DNA of 64,000 nucleotides from Nitrospirota bacterium (GCA_021790195.1 JAJYIF010000014.1:1-64000); one strand, 5' to 3'; positions 1 to 8,376 are shown, counted from the first letter of the stretch. Notes: generated by a model from the letters alone, not told the origin. A program made the numbers and translations.

Positions 1-336
1 GATCTTGACGCACACCGGCAGCGCAGGCCAAATACCCACTACTACTGCCATACTAACGTATAAATATATACCAAACCTTATCGGATGTAAAGGAAACCCT
101 TGCCCAAGTGGAGTGCGCGCATCGTGCTTGACACATGCCGGCGTTTATTGCCAAGAGAAACCTCGCCGTGTGATAAAAACGCTACAGGGTCCGATACGGG
201 ACAACATGGGTAATAATTCCCCACTTTACTGAGGTAATTTTCAACAGCCGCGCGGCGTCGATTTCCCTCCTGAGGCGCAATCATCGCGATAATTCATCAT
301 TCTTTCCGTGGCACTGAAATTGCTCTTTAGTGAGTC
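1..336. other. No recognisable gene
   Basis: Both strands hold only short reading frames without ribosome binding sites or recognisable protein sequence. A TTGACA occurs near 128 but has no matching -10 box at a normal distance, so I do not call a promoter. Confidence 0.5.
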
Positions 337-690
337 GTGAATGAAATGCTCCTGTGCACGCACAATCCCCTTCTGATAAAGGACTTCTACGGGATCCTGA
401 GGGATGAAGGATTCAACGTGGCGATTGCGGACCACCCGGCCCGCGCGGTCCAGATGGTACTGGAGAAGGAGTACGCCTCGGTCATTATCGACTCCGAGTC
501 CTTCGGGCTTTCGGCGGAGGAAGCGGTCCAGATCATAAGGAGCACATTGCCCGGCATCCCTATAGTAGTCGTGGGGCTTAAACAGCATATTCCGGACGTC
601 CTGAACGTCAGGATGCCGATCGACCTTGAAGAATTCAAACAAACGATCTTAGATGTCCGCAGGGTTGGAGCTTTATACCGTACGGCATGA
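337..690 (+). CDS. Degenerate response-regulator receiver domain protein
   Basis: A stand-alone protein of about 117 residues with the receiver (CheY-like) pattern: an N-terminal hydrophobic strand (LLCTHNPLL), a central acidic residue at the phospho-acceptor strand (VIIDSE, near residue 53) and a C-terminal MPIDLEEF that matches the usual KP-[ILV]-[DE] end, but with Arg-Met in place of Lys. The acidic pocket after the first strand is missing (THN instead of DDE or similar), so normal phosphorylation is doubtful. The start is GTG at 337, with ATG at 346 as an alternative. The stop overlaps an ATGA, and methyltransferase A begins 21 nt further on, so the two are probably co-transcribed. A role in sensing or regulating the methyl-transfer operon is inference only. 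Confidence 0.6.
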   Translation: MNEMLLCTHNPLLIKDFYGILRDEGFNVAIADHPARAVQMVLEKEYASVIIDSESFGLSAEEAVQIIRSTLPGIPIVVVGLKQHIPDVLNVRMPIDLEEFKQTILDVRRVGALYRTA

Positions 691-710
691 AGGAAAAAGA
701 GGAGGTCTCG

Positions 711-1751
711 ATGACGCCAAGAGAGATAATTCTGAAGGCATTTGAAATGGGCAGGCCGGAAAGGGTCCCGGTGACTGTTTTCGGCGGGGGGATGTGGTCC
801 ATCAAGGATTACGGGACAAGCTTCGAAGAGCTTTCTCTCAACTCCGATAAGATGGCCGACATGTGCGTGACCGAGTCAGGTAGGATAAGGAGCGACGTCG
901 TGTATGTCGGCTCGGGCTACAACAACTTCCACGCCGTGGCCGTCGGCAGGGCCCTCGGCGCCGGGATCAAGTTCAGGGAGATAGGCGCGCCGGATCTTAC
1001 GGGCCATTTTATCAACTCGGAAGACGACATCGCAAAACTCGATACATCCGACATTCACAAAGACCCGGTGGTGAAGACCGTGATGGATGCTACGCGGAAG
1101 GTGAATGAGAAGATAGGAAAGGAATTCCTGATCACGATGACGTGCTGGGGACCTTTCACACTTGCTGCGAGGATGGTCGGCGAAGAGACGTTTATGAAGG
1201 CGATCTTCAAAAAGCCGTCCTTTGTGGAGAAGATGGCCGATTTTTGCGCGGACCTCCTGATCCGTCTCTATGATCCGCTTGTCTCGGAGGGAACGCTTGA
1301 CTGTCTGAGCATCGCGGACCCGACGGCATCGGGGGACCTGATAAACAAGAAGCAGATGGAGCGTTTTGCCGTTCCGCCTTTAAAGAAGGTGACGGACTGG
1401 GCGAGGTCGAAGGACGCGCATACTATCCTGCACATATGCGGAGATACGAGCGACCGCCTCGAACTGTTTCCCATGACGGGCGCGAGCACCATATTCTTCG
1501 ATCAAAAAGTGGACATAAAGAAGGCTAAGGAGGTCTTGTCCGGCAGGATGTGTTTCGGAGGGAACATCGCGCCGGTCCATGTCCTGCTCAATAAAACGGC
1601 CGACGAGGTCGAGCAGGCCTGCATAGAGGTCATCGAGATAGCAGGCAAGGATGGAGGCTTTGTGCTTGTGCCGGGCTGCGACATACCGCCGACCATCCCG
1701 TATGAAAACCTCAAGAGATTCCACGATGTGGCTTTTGAGTGGAGGCTTTAG
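711..1751 (+). CDS. UroD/MtaA-family corrinoid methyltransferase (A)
   Basis: This belongs to the uroporphyrinogen decarboxylase / MtaA / CmuA superfamily, TIM-barrel proteins that move methyl groups to or from corrinoid proteins. The zinc-binding signature is visible: HICGDT in the C-terminal half and PGCDIP near the end, giving the H-x-C...C ligand set of MtaA-type enzymes and not the decarboxylase active site. I place the start at ATG 711 because GGAGG lies 5 nt before it; an upstream in-frame ATG at 687 overlaps the previous stop but lacks a ribosome binding site. A second, different paralogue lies at 3455-4486, with a corrinoid protein just after it. By analogy with MtvB/MtoB systems, one paralogue may demethylate the substrate and load the corrinoid. 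Which one does so, and with what substrate, cannot be read from the sequence. Confidence 0.85.
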   Translation: MTPREIILKAFEMGRPERVPVTVFGGGMWSIKDYGTSFEELSLNSDKMADMCVTESGRIRSDVVYVGSGYNNFHAVAVGRALGAGIKFREIGAPDLTGHFINSEDDIAKLDTSDIHKDPVVKTVMDATRKVNEKIGKEFLITMTCWGPFTLAARMVGEETFMKAIFKKPSFVEKMADFCADLLIRLYDPLVSEGTLDCLSIADPTASGDLINKKQMERFAVPPLKKVTDWARSKDAHTILHICGDTSDRLELFPMTGASTIFFDQKVDIKKAKEVLSGRMCFGGNIAPVHVLLNKTADEVEQACIEVIEIAGKDGGFVLVPGCDIPPTIPYENLKRFHDVAFEWRL

Positions 1752-1820
1752 AAAGGGAGGTGATGCAGGAGAGTTCCGGTCATCAGGGAAGAAGGTCTTT
1801 GAGAAGAACAAGAAACTGTC

Positions 1821-1842
1821 GCTCGGGGCGAGGCGCCCGAGC
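1821..1842 (+). other. Intercistronic hairpin
   Basis: GCTCGGG and CCCGAGC form a seven-pair stem around an 8-nt loop in the 111-nt gap between methyltransferase A and the next gene. No T-run follows and a strong ribosome binding site (GAGGAGG) comes 8 nt after it. It is more likely an mRNA stability or processing hairpin than a terminator. Confidence 0.45.
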
Positions 1843-1862
1843 GCAAAGAGGAGGTAAGAGAA

Positions 1863-2300
1863 ATGGCGAAAATGACACCAGAGGAAGTCAACAAATACAT
1901 GGAGCAGACAATGGGGTTTGTCCCCAGAATGTTCAAGATCATAAACACGGTGACCCCGGACCCCGGCAAGACCTTTGCCGACTTTTACGCCACGATTTTC
2001 GGGGACGGCGCGCTTTCAAAAAAGGTGAAGGAACTGATGTTCATGTCGGGCGGTGTCTCCTATTGCTCTCCGAGGTGCATCATCCATGTCGTTCCGGCGA
2101 TCAATGCCGGCGCAACCACGGGAGAGATATTCGAGGCAGCCGCCGTCGGCATGATATTGGCCGGCTTTGTGCCTGGAGGGCCCGGAATACCCTATGCCTT
2201 TGAGTATGCCCTCAAATGCCTGGACATCGAGGCGAAGTACAGGAAGGGCGAGAGCTGGGAATACCTTCCGCAGCCGAAGTTCGACCACGGCGTGTATTAA
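1863..2300 (+). CDS. Carboxymuconolactone decarboxylase (CMD/AhpD)-family protein
   Basis: A 145-residue all-helical protein of the CMD/AhpD family. The core helix pattern is visible: SKKVKELMFMSGG, a cysteine pair with a histidine (YCSPRCIIHVVPA) and the AINAGATTGEI turn typical of the family. AhpD enzymes have C-x2-C followed by x3-H; here the spacing is C-x3-C-x2-H, so a disulfide or peroxidatic role is uncertain. The start has GAGGAGG 7 nt upstream. It lies between two corrinoid-methyltransferase genes on the same strand. Family members in metabolic operons are often of unknown function, so a redox or substrate-handling role in demethylation is inference. Confidence 0.75.
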   Translation: MAKMTPEEVNKYMEQTMGFVPRMFKIINTVTPDPGKTFADFYATIFGDGALSKKVKELMFMSGGVSYCSPRCIIHVVPAINAGATTGEIFEAAAVGMILAGFVPGGPGIPYAFEYALKCLDIEAKYRKGESWEYLPQPKFDHGVY

Positions 2301-2328
2301 GAGGAAGGTCAACTACAGACGCATGAAA

Positions 2329-2400
2329 GAACCACAGAGGCACGGAGACACAGAGGAATCCACGGCTTCTTTCTTCTCTGTGACTCAGTGTCTCGGCGGT
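2329..2400. repeat. Palindromic intergenic repeat, 'CCACAGAGGCAC' type
   Basis: An imperfect inverted repeat fills most of the gap before the MtrH-like gene. The left arm reads AACCACAGAGGCACGGAGAC and the right arm TCTCTGTGACTCAGTG and onwards. From general knowledge, this sequence style recurs in many bacterial genomes as a dispersed palindromic repeat. The right arm ends about 14 nt before the MtrH-like start and may fold in the mRNA. Confidence 0.7.
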
Positions 2401-2414
2401 AAGAGAGAGGTCCA

Positions 2415-3362
2415 ATGTTCAGCTTTTCGACAAGACAGAAGACTTTCAGTATTAACGGAATTAAGATAGGCGGTCAACCCGGAGAAAATCCGCCTCTTCT
2501 TATCGCTTCGATGTTTCACAACAAGGACAGGATACTCGAAGACAGGAAGGGGAACTTCGACCGCAAAAAGGCAGCGGCGCTGATAAGGAAGCAGGAAGAG
2601 TTGTCGGCTTCGACGGGCATCCCGGGGATGGTTGCCATGGTCGCAAACACACCGGAGGAGGCCCAGATTTACATAGACTTCTTTCTCGAAACAACTTCTA
2701 TGCCCTTCGGGATAGATATGTGGATAGCGGAAAAGAGGGCGAAGGCAACAGAGTATGTGGCGAGGCTGGGCGTCCAGGACAAATTTCTTTATAACAGCAT
2801 CACTCCATGGGACAGGGACATAAAGGCCCAGGTGGGCAAGCTCAAGGACCTCGGTATAAAGCATGTGGTGGTCCAGGCCTTCGATGACGCGGACCAGTCC
2901 CCAGCTGGAAGGCTCAAGTCCCTCGAGAATCTCCTTGAGCAAGGTGCGGGCAGCTTTGAAACGGTTATTGTGGACACTTCTGTTATGAATCTGCCTGCCA
3001 CCTCTTTTTCCCTTGCCGCCAATAGATTGATTAAAGAGAAATGGGGGCTGCCGTGCGGCGGGGCGTATTCAAACGGGACGCATATGTGGAAAGACGCTAA
3101 AGACTCGTGGGGACTTGACGGCTTCAAGGCGATGGACGCCGTGGCCCAGGGGATGTCTTCCGCGTTATGGAGCGATTTTAATTTTTATGGACCGATCGTG
3201 ACGGCGCCCAGGATCTTCCCGGCCGTGGCTACTGCCCACATATTATTATCGACGCTCGTTTACGACGAAACGGGAAGGATCACCGAAAACAAAGATGTTC
3301 CCATAAGGAAACATTTTGCGGATTTCATAGAGAAGGTCGTGACGGGAGGAGCGCGAAGATGA
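2415..3362 (+). CDS. MtrH-like methyltransferase (corrinoid to tetrahydropterin)
   Basis: A 315-residue homologue of the H subunit of methyl-tetrahydromethanopterin:coenzyme M methyltransferase. The diagnostic N-terminal block is present: FSINGIKIGGQPGENP followed by LLIASMFHNKDRI. In methanogens MtrH moves the methyl group between the pterin and the corrinoid. In bacteria stand-alone relatives (for example MtvA of acetogens) pass the methyl from a corrinoid protein to tetrahydrofolate. The rest of the Mtr complex is absent here, which fits that cytoplasmic role. GAGAGAGG precedes the ATG. The gene stands between the two UroD-type methyltransferases, upstream of the corrinoid protein, so it is the likely unloading enzyme. 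Its pterin partner is inferred. Confidence 0.88.
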   Translation: MFSFSTRQKTFSINGIKIGGQPGENPPLLIASMFHNKDRILEDRKGNFDRKKAAALIRKQEELSASTGIPGMVAMVANTPEEAQIYIDFFLETTSMPFGIDMWIAEKRAKATEYVARLGVQDKFLYNSITPWDRDIKAQVGKLKDLGIKHVVVQAFDDADQSPAGRLKSLENLLEQGAGSFETVIVDTSVMNLPATSFSLAANRLIKEKWGLPCGGAYSNGTHMWKDAKDSWGLDGFKAMDAVAQGMSSALWSDFNFYGPIVTAPRIFPAVATAHILLSTLVYDETGRITENKDVPIRKHFADFIEKVVTGGARR

Positions 3363-3379
3363 ACTTTCCATTGCATAAC

Positions 3380-3401
3380 ATGCTGAGCGCATGTTCAGCA
3401 T
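3380..3401 (+). other. Intercistronic hairpin
   Basis: ATGCTGA and TCAGCAT pair across an 8-nt loop just after the MtrH-like stop codon. There is no T-run, and the next gene follows after a good ribosome binding site (AAGGAGG). It may mark an mRNA processing or stability site within the operon. Confidence 0.4.
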
Positions 3402-3454
3402 ATGGAAATGAATTCATGCCCTGCAAGGTGAAGAATGAAGAATAAGGAGGATGG

Positions 3455-4486
3455 ATGATCAAAATAATTTCTGCGAGAGATCGGGTGATGAAGCTCTTCG
3501 GGGGCGAGGAAATCGACAGGCCGCCGTGCTTCAGCGGAATGGGAAACGTGACTGCGGAGGGACTAAAGGAGCTGGGCTACAAGTTCGCCTCGATCCATCT
3601 CGACGCCAGGAAGATGGCCGACTCCTCGGCAACTACTTACAAACTCTTCGGCTTCGAGTGCGGGGTGGTGCCCTTTGATCTCTGCGTCGAGGCGGAGGCC
3701 CTCGGGTGCGAGATAAATGTATATGCCCACCTGGAAGACATCCTCTACCCCACCATAAAAAAGAAGATCATTCACACCGAGGACGAGATGGATATCGCCA
3801 TACCTTCCGGTCTTCAGCACAGGGGAAGGATACCCCTGGTTTGCGAGGCCATCAGGCTCCTGAAGAAAGATATAGGGGGCGAGGTCCCGGTAGGCACATA
3901 TGTGCTCGGGCCCTTTACCCTCGCGGGGCAGATCATGGAGCTCAACGACCTTTTGAAGCTCTCGTTCAAGAAACCCGACAAGGTAGGCAGGCTGCTCGAT
4001 GCGCTTGCAGACGCCGTTATTCTGGTTGCCGGGGAATATGAGAAGGCAGGTGTGGATTATATAACGGTGAGAGAAATGGGCGCTACCTCGGACGTTCTCA
4101 GTCCGAGGGTCTTCAAGGGCCTGATACTGCCATACCTTAAGAAGATCTTTGAGAAGATCAGCGTTCCGAGCGTGCTTCATATCTGCGGCAAGACTAATGA
4201 TATCGTTCCTTTCATGGCGGAGAGCGGGGCGCGGGCGATAAGCGTAGACCAGAAGAACGACGTCGCCGAGTCGCGCAAGAAACTCGGGAAAGAGGCGCGG
4301 ATCTTCGGCAATTACGATCCCTATAACGTACTGGTCGCGGGCAGGCCCGAGCTCGTGCGGGAGACTGTCAGAAAATGTGTCAATGACGGGGTGAGCGCGG
4401 TATGGCCGGGCTGCGACATCTGGCCCACTGTCCCCCCTGAAAATTTCAAGGCCATGATGGAAGAAATCAGAAAGGACGGGAGGTGA
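3455..4486 (+). CDS. UroD/MtaA-family corrinoid methyltransferase (B)
   Basis: A second member of the MtaA/UroD superfamily, 343 residues, clearly diverged from the copy at 711-1751. The zinc ligands are again visible as HICGKTND and PGCDIWP. Other family features are GTYVLGPFTLAG and a C-terminal NYDPYNVL, which corresponds to the NIAPVHVL segment of copy A. The start has AAGGAGG 5 nt upstream. The corrinoid-protein gene begins 3 nt after the stop, a spacing that usually marks a cognate pair, so this copy is the better candidate for the enzyme that acts directly on that corrinoid protein. The substrate, possibly a methoxylated aromatic by analogy with MtvB/MtoB, is not determined by the sequence. 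Confidence 0.85.
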   Translation: MIKIISARDRVMKLFGGEEIDRPPCFSGMGNVTAEGLKELGYKFASIHLDARKMADSSATTYKLFGFECGVVPFDLCVEAEALGCEINVYAHLEDILYPTIKKKIIHTEDEMDIAIPSGLQHRGRIPLVCEAIRLLKKDIGGEVPVGTYVLGPFTLAGQIMELNDLLKLSFKKPDKVGRLLDALADAVILVAGEYEKAGVDYITVREMGATSDVLSPRVFKGLILPYLKKIFEKISVPSVLHICGKTNDIVPFMAESGARAISVDQKNDVAESRKKLGKEARIFGNYDPYNVLVAGRPELVRETVRKCVNDGVSAVWPGCDIWPTVPPENFKAMMEEIRKDGR

Positions 4487-4489
4487 GTT

Positions 4490-5182
4490 ATGGTGACCGA
4501 GGATAAGAAGAAGGAGCTCCTGGAAAGACTCAAGAACGCTGTAATACAGTACGACGAAGACACCGCAAAGGAAGCGGCCAAAGAGGTCCTCGATGTCGGC
4601 ATGAACGCCAACGACGCGATATTCAACGGCCTTGTGAGCGGCATGGAAGAGGTCGGTAGGCTGTTTGAGGCCCAGGAATATTTCGTGCCCGAGCTTTTGA
4701 TGTGCGCCGACGCCCTTTATGCCGGGCTGGACATATTGAAACCTCACGTGCAGCAGCTCGACCTCGGGGTCAAGGGTTCGGTCGTCATCGGAACGGTCGA
4801 GGGCGATGTCCATGACATAGGCAAGAACATCGTGAAGATGATGTTTGATGTGGCTGGCTTTACGGTGTATGACCTCGGCAGGGACGTCCCGCTCGATAAA
4901 TTCGTCGAAGAGCAGCTGAAGACTGACTCGGACCTTGTGTGCCTCTCCGCAATGATGACTACTACGATGGTCGGCATGAAGAAGGTCATCGACGACCTCA
5001 GGGCCAAGAACCCTAACGTGAAGATAATGATCGGAGGGGCCCCTGTCTCCCAGGACATCGCGGAGAAATGGGGAGCGGACGGATACGCAAAGGACGCAAA
5101 TAACGCGCTTAAAGACGCGATCAACATGATCAGCTCTCTCAAGAAACTCAAGGAAGAGGCGGAGGCCAGGAAGTCCCGGTGA
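4490..5182 (+). CDS. Corrinoid (B12-binding) methyl-carrier protein
   Basis: A 230-residue MtaC/MtbC/MtvC-type corrinoid protein that carries the methyl group on cobalt. The N-terminal helical cap domain (about residues 5-90) is followed by a Rossmann-like B12 domain with the base-off/His-on motif EGDVHDIGKNI near residues 103-113, where His is the lower cobalt ligand. LSAMMTTTM and MIGGAPVSQ are the other standard B12-pocket strands. The C-terminus ends in a charged helix. The gene lies 3 nt after methyltransferase B and overlaps the next gene by 4 nt. The cobalt is easily over-oxidised, which explains the activator gene nearby. Confidence 0.95.
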   Translation: MVTEDKKKELLERLKNAVIQYDEDTAKEAAKEVLDVGMNANDAIFNGLVSGMEEVGRLFEAQEYFVPELLMCADALYAGLDILKPHVQQLDLGVKGSVVIGTVEGDVHDIGKNIVKMMFDVAGFTVYDLGRDVPLDKFVEEQLKTDSDLVCLSAMMTTTMVGMKKVIDDLRAKNPNVKIMIGGAPVSQDIAEKWGADGYAKDANNALKDAINMISSLKKLKEEAEARKSR

Positions 5183-5832
5183 ACGATATCCTCAGGAAAG
5201 AGCTTCTCGGCTCCGGGGCCTCTGTTGTCGGCTTCGCTGGTCTCAGGGGAGTTCTGAACAGCGAGATAGCGCACCTTGAACGGGCGGTCTCCATCGGAGT
5301 TGACAGGAACCTTAATGAAAGCACCCTGCGTCTGCTTGGCACGCTGCAAGAGAGAGCAGCAAAGATATTGAAGGCCGAAGGGCACCGCTATCTCTGCATA
5401 CCGCCCGATTCCGACAGGATCAGGAACACCTTTGTGTCGAGACTCTATCCCCTTGTTACGCACAAGATGGCCGCCACCTCGGCCGGTCTAGGATGGATAG
5501 GCAGAAACGGTCTCCTCATAAGCCCCGTTTTCGGTCCGAGGCTGACGCTCGCCACAGTACTGACCGATGCCCCTCTGAAAATCGGCAGTCCTGTAGAATC
5601 CAGCGGATGCGGAGAATGCAGCTTGTGCATGGATTTTTGCCCTTCCAGGGCCATAACAGGCAGGCAGTGGTCGAGGCACGATCCGTACGTCGCCCTTATC
5701 AGCCGGAAAAAGTGCGACTCTCACAAAAGAAAGATGAGGGCGCTCACAGGCAAGCCGAATTGCGGTTTGTGCAGAAGCATTTGCCCTTACGGGAGAGATA
5801 ACAAGGTCTCAAAGATTGGTCAGGCCGTTTAG
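5179..5832 (+). CDS. 4Fe-4S protein related to epoxyqueuosine reductase C-terminal half
   Basis: A 217-residue iron-sulfur protein with two clusters: CGECSLCMDFCP (C-x2-C-x2-C-x3-CP) and a later CGLCRSICPYG that completes the second site with KKCDSH. The segment LGWIGRNGLLISPVFGPR matches the QueG-type family. QueG proteins are usually over 300 residues and have an N-terminal cobalamin-binding domain; this one is shorter, so it is not a standard queuosine enzyme. The GTG start overlaps the corrinoid-protein stop by 4 nt, which implies translational coupling. An electron-transfer role in reducing the corrinoid or its activator is the natural inference. Confidence 0.75.
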   Translation: MNDILRKELLGSGASVVGFAGLRGVLNSEIAHLERAVSIGVDRNLNESTLRLLGTLQERAAKILKAEGHRYLCIPPDSDRIRNTFVSRLYPLVTHKMAATSAGLGWIGRNGLLISPVFGPRLTLATVLTDAPLKIGSPVESSGCGECSLCMDFCPSRAITGRQWSRHDPYVALISRKKCDSHKRKMRALTGKPNCGLCRSICPYGRDNKVSKIGQAV

Positions 5833-5841
5833 TCGCATTGA

Positions 5842-6001
5842 GGAAGGCAGATACGCCTCAAGACCTTTTATAACGCGATTTGATATTAGAACAGGATGTG
5901 CAGAGGCATTCATACATATTGAACTTTGAGATTATCTTCTCGCGTGGTATCGCAATTAAAAGGTATCGCTATAAAAGTCTTTTCGGCGCATCCGCCTTTC
6001 C
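5842..6001 (+). promoter_or_regulatory. Structured palindromic leader element, copy A
   Basis: This 160-nt element ends 41 nt before the activator start codon and begins 9 nt after the previous stop. Its outer arms GGAAGGCAGATACGCC and GGCGCATCCGCCTTTCC pair, and the inner arms AAGACCTTTTATA and TATAAAAGTCTT pair with one bulged C. The interior of about 80 nt is less conserved. Three more copies occur at 16049-16207, 17163-17326 and 18286-18440, each just upstream of a gene and in the same orientation relative to it. It could be a cis-regulatory RNA or an ERIC/REP-like transcribed repeat. Confidence 0.75.
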
Positions 6002-6042
6002 GGCGAAATTGAATTTGAAGCGTTGCATTAATAGGAGGCTTT

Positions 6043-8019
6043 TTGATGACGAAGCACAGAGTGATTTTCCAGCCCTCAGGCAGGCGCGGAGAGGTTGAGG
6101 AAGGCAAGACACTGCTGGAGGCGGCCCAGTCCCTCGGGGTTGATATAGAGGGCCTCTGCGGCAGCAAAAAGGTCTGCGGCAAGTGCAAGGTAAGGATCGA
6201 GGAGGGATATTTTGAAAAGGACAATATCGAATCCGGGATGTCCCATCTTTCCCCTATCACGGAGGCAGAAAAAAAACATATAAAACCCGAAGACGGTCCG
6301 GGAATGCGTCTCGCCTGCACTGCGGAGATTTACGGGGACCTCAAGGTCTTTGTGCCGGAGCGTTCGCGGGCCGGGAAACAGGTGATCCGCAAGGCGGCGA
6401 AGGAGCTTTCCATAGCCATCGATCCCGCGGTGAAGAAATACAACATCGATCTCGTCCCACCGACCCTTCACGACATGGCCACCGGCGATTACGAGCGTGT
6501 TCTGAGATTCCTGGAGGAGGACTACGGAATCAAAGGCCTCACCTTCGACTATGCGGCACTGAAAGGGCTTCAGGACGCCTTGAGGCAGGGAGATTGGAAG
6601 GCGACCGTTACGGTCTGGATGGACAGGGAGATAATAAAGGTCGAGCCAGGTTTTGTGGAGACCTGTTACGGTCTTGCTGTAGACATCGGGACTACAACGT
6701 GCGTGGGATATCTCACTGATCTGAATACCGGGAAGGTGGTCAACACCGAATCTATGATGAACCCCCAGGTGCCTTACGGGGAGGATGTTATGTCCCGCAT
6801 AACCTATGCGATGTCGAACCCTGCGGGACTCGAAACCATGCAGAAGGCCATTATCGAGGGACTCAACGAGATCATTGAGAGGGTGGTTTCGGAGATAAAA
6901 AAGGACGGGCCGAACCCCGGTCACGCGGTGGACGACATGACGATCGTCTTCAATACTGCGATGCACCACATATTCCTCGGTCTCAACCCCGTTTATATAG
7001 GGCGTTCTCCTTTTATACCGGCCGTGCAGAATTCCATGAATATAAAGGCCCGGGACCTCGGTATAAAAATCAACCCTTCCTCTTACATCCATGTGCTGCC
7101 AATCGAGGCCGGTTTTGTGGGTGCAGACAACGTCGGGGTCCTTATAGCCGAAGAGCCATACAACCAGGACGAGATGGTGTTGATAATTGATATAGGCACT
7201 AACGGCGAACTGCTTCTCGGCAATCGCAACAAGGTTTGCTCGACCTCCTGCGCCACCGGCCCTGCCTTCGAAGGGGCGCAGATCAAGTTCGGAATGAGGG
7301 CCGCGCCCGGGGCGATAGAGAAGGTGCAGATTGATCCGCTAACGAAAGAGCCTTTGTACAAAGTCATCGGAAAGGCAGACTGGCATACGCACCTGGAGAA
7401 AGTGAATGCCAAAGGGATCTGCGGCTCAGGCATCATCGAGATTGTCGCGGAGATGTTCAAGGCCGGGATAATAGACAAGACGGGAAGGTTCGTTGTGGAC
7501 CTCGACACACCGAGAGTGAGAAGAGATTCTGAGGGAAAGCCGGAGTATGTCCTGGCCTGGGCGGAAGAGACCTCTATCGGAACGGACATCACAATCACCC
7601 AGGGGGATGTCAGGGCGCTTCAGCTCGCGAAGGGCGCGCTTTATACCGGAGCAAAGCTTCTCATGAAGAGACTGGATGTCGCGAAGCTCGACCGCGTTGT
7701 CCTTGCCGGGGCCTTCGGCAGCCACATAGACAGGGAGGCCTCTCTCACCCTGGGCATGTTCCCTGACTGTCCCATGGACAAGGTTTATGCGGTCGGAAAC
7801 GCGGCCGGGGACGGAGCTAGAATGGCCCTTCTCAATAAAGGGAAGAGGAGTGAGGCGAACGAAAGGGCGAGATGGGTGGAATTTGTCGAGATCGCGACCG
7901 ATCCGACGTTCGAGAAAGAATTCATGCAGGCCATGCATATCCCTCACATGAAGGACAAGTTTCCGAACCTCAAGGCGTTCCTCGAAAAATCGGGAAGCAA
8001 GGTCGAGATAAAAGGATAG
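6043..8019 (+). CDS. Corrinoid protein activator (RACE-type ferredoxin-ASKHA ATPase)
   Basis: A 658-residue reductive activator of corrinoid enzymes (RamA/AcsV/MtoD-like function). The N-terminal 2Fe-2S ferredoxin domain has CGSKKVCGKCKVRI and a later LACTAE. A linker domain with VPPTLHDMATGDYERVL follows, and then the ASKHA ATPase core: AVDIGTTTCVGYL, IIDIGTNGELLLG, the ICGSGIIEIVAEM block and LAGAFGSHID. These proteins use ATP to return inactive Co(II) to Co(I). The start is set by AGGAGG 8 nt upstream, and a structured leader precedes the gene. It very likely serves the corrinoid protein encoded at 4490-5182. Confidence 0.93.
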   Translation: MMTKHRVIFQPSGRRGEVEEGKTLLEAAQSLGVDIEGLCGSKKVCGKCKVRIEEGYFEKDNIESGMSHLSPITEAEKKHIKPEDGPGMRLACTAEIYGDLKVFVPERSRAGKQVIRKAAKELSIAIDPAVKKYNIDLVPPTLHDMATGDYERVLRFLEEDYGIKGLTFDYAALKGLQDALRQGDWKATVTVWMDREIIKVEPGFVETCYGLAVDIGTTTCVGYLTDLNTGKVVNTESMMNPQVPYGEDVMSRITYAMSNPAGLETMQKAIIEGLNEIIERVVSEIKKDGPNPGHAVDDMTIVFNTAMHHIFLGLNPVYIGRSPFIPAVQNSMNIKARDLGIKINPSSYIHVLPIEAGFVGADNVGVLIAEEPYNQDEMVLIIDIGTNGELLLGNRNKVCSTSCATGPAFEGAQIKFGMRAAPGAIEKVQIDPLTKEPLYKVIGKADWHTHLEKVNAKGICGSGIIEIVAEMFKAGIIDKTGRFVVDLDTPRVRRDSEGKPEYVLAWAEETSIGTDITITQGDVRALQLAKGALYTGAKLLMKRLDVAKLDRVVLAGAFGSHIDREASLTLGMFPDCPMDKVYAVGNAAGDGARMALLNKGKRSEANERARWVEFVEIATDPTFEKEFMQAMHIPHMKDKFPNLKAFLEKSGSKVEIKG

Positions 8020-8046
8020 CGTGTTAGAATTGATTAAGGGATTTGA

Positions 8047-8373
8047 ATGACAAAGGTTGAAGTCAGATCAGGGGCGTGCGGGTTCAGCGTTATGATAACC
8101 GCCGAGAAGGGCAGAGACAAAAAGATCCATATCTCGATCGAGACCGAATGCGAAATGGTAAAACAGATGCTCCCCGACATCTCCGCAGTCGATATGATGA
8201 CTCTCTTTTCCGGGTGGCTGAACAATCCGGTCTACAAGTCAGCATCCAGGCAACTAAAGCATGTATCCTGTCCGGTGCCGAGCGGGATACTGAAGGCCGT
8301 GGAGGCCGAAGCAGGCCTTGCCGTCCCTAAAGAGGTGAGTATAATTTTCCTGAGCAGGAACAGCGAAAAGTGA
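8047..8373 (+). CDS. Conserved small protein in methyl-transfer operon
   Basis: A 108-residue protein that I cannot assign. It starts with a strand-rich part (KVEVRSGACGFSVMITAEKG) and contains a Cys-Pro pair (HVSCPVPSGILKAVEAEAGLAVPKE split around residue 75). There are no membrane segments. The first cysteine (GACGF) and the SCPVP cysteine are candidates for metal or cluster binding. It lies between the activator and the membrane Hdr-like gene, 3 nt before the latter, so it is probably part of the same operon. The start has AAGGGA upstream. Confidence 0.65.
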   Translation: MTKVEVRSGACGFSVMITAEKGRDKKIHISIETECEMVKQMLPDISAVDMMTLFSGWLNNPVYKSASRQLKHVSCPVPSGILKAVEAEAGLAVPKEVSIIFLSRNSEK

Positions 8374-8376
8374 GAC

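Noticed and set aside
3563-4813. Long minus-strand open frame of 416 codons opposite methyltransferase B and the corrinoid protein
   Set aside because: It is the antisense shadow of two well-supported genes, has no ribosome binding site and no recognisable protein sequence.
5842-6001. Interpretation of the four leader elements as MITE insertions
   Set aside because: The terminal arms would fit a MITE, but I see no target-site duplication, arms covary within each copy, and all copies have the same orientation and distance to a gene. It is kept only as an alternative in the finding.
6076-7092. Long minus-strand frame opposite the corrinoid activator
   Set aside because: The plus strand encodes a complete, motif-rich activator; the reverse frame is a codon-bias artefact of GC-rich DNA.
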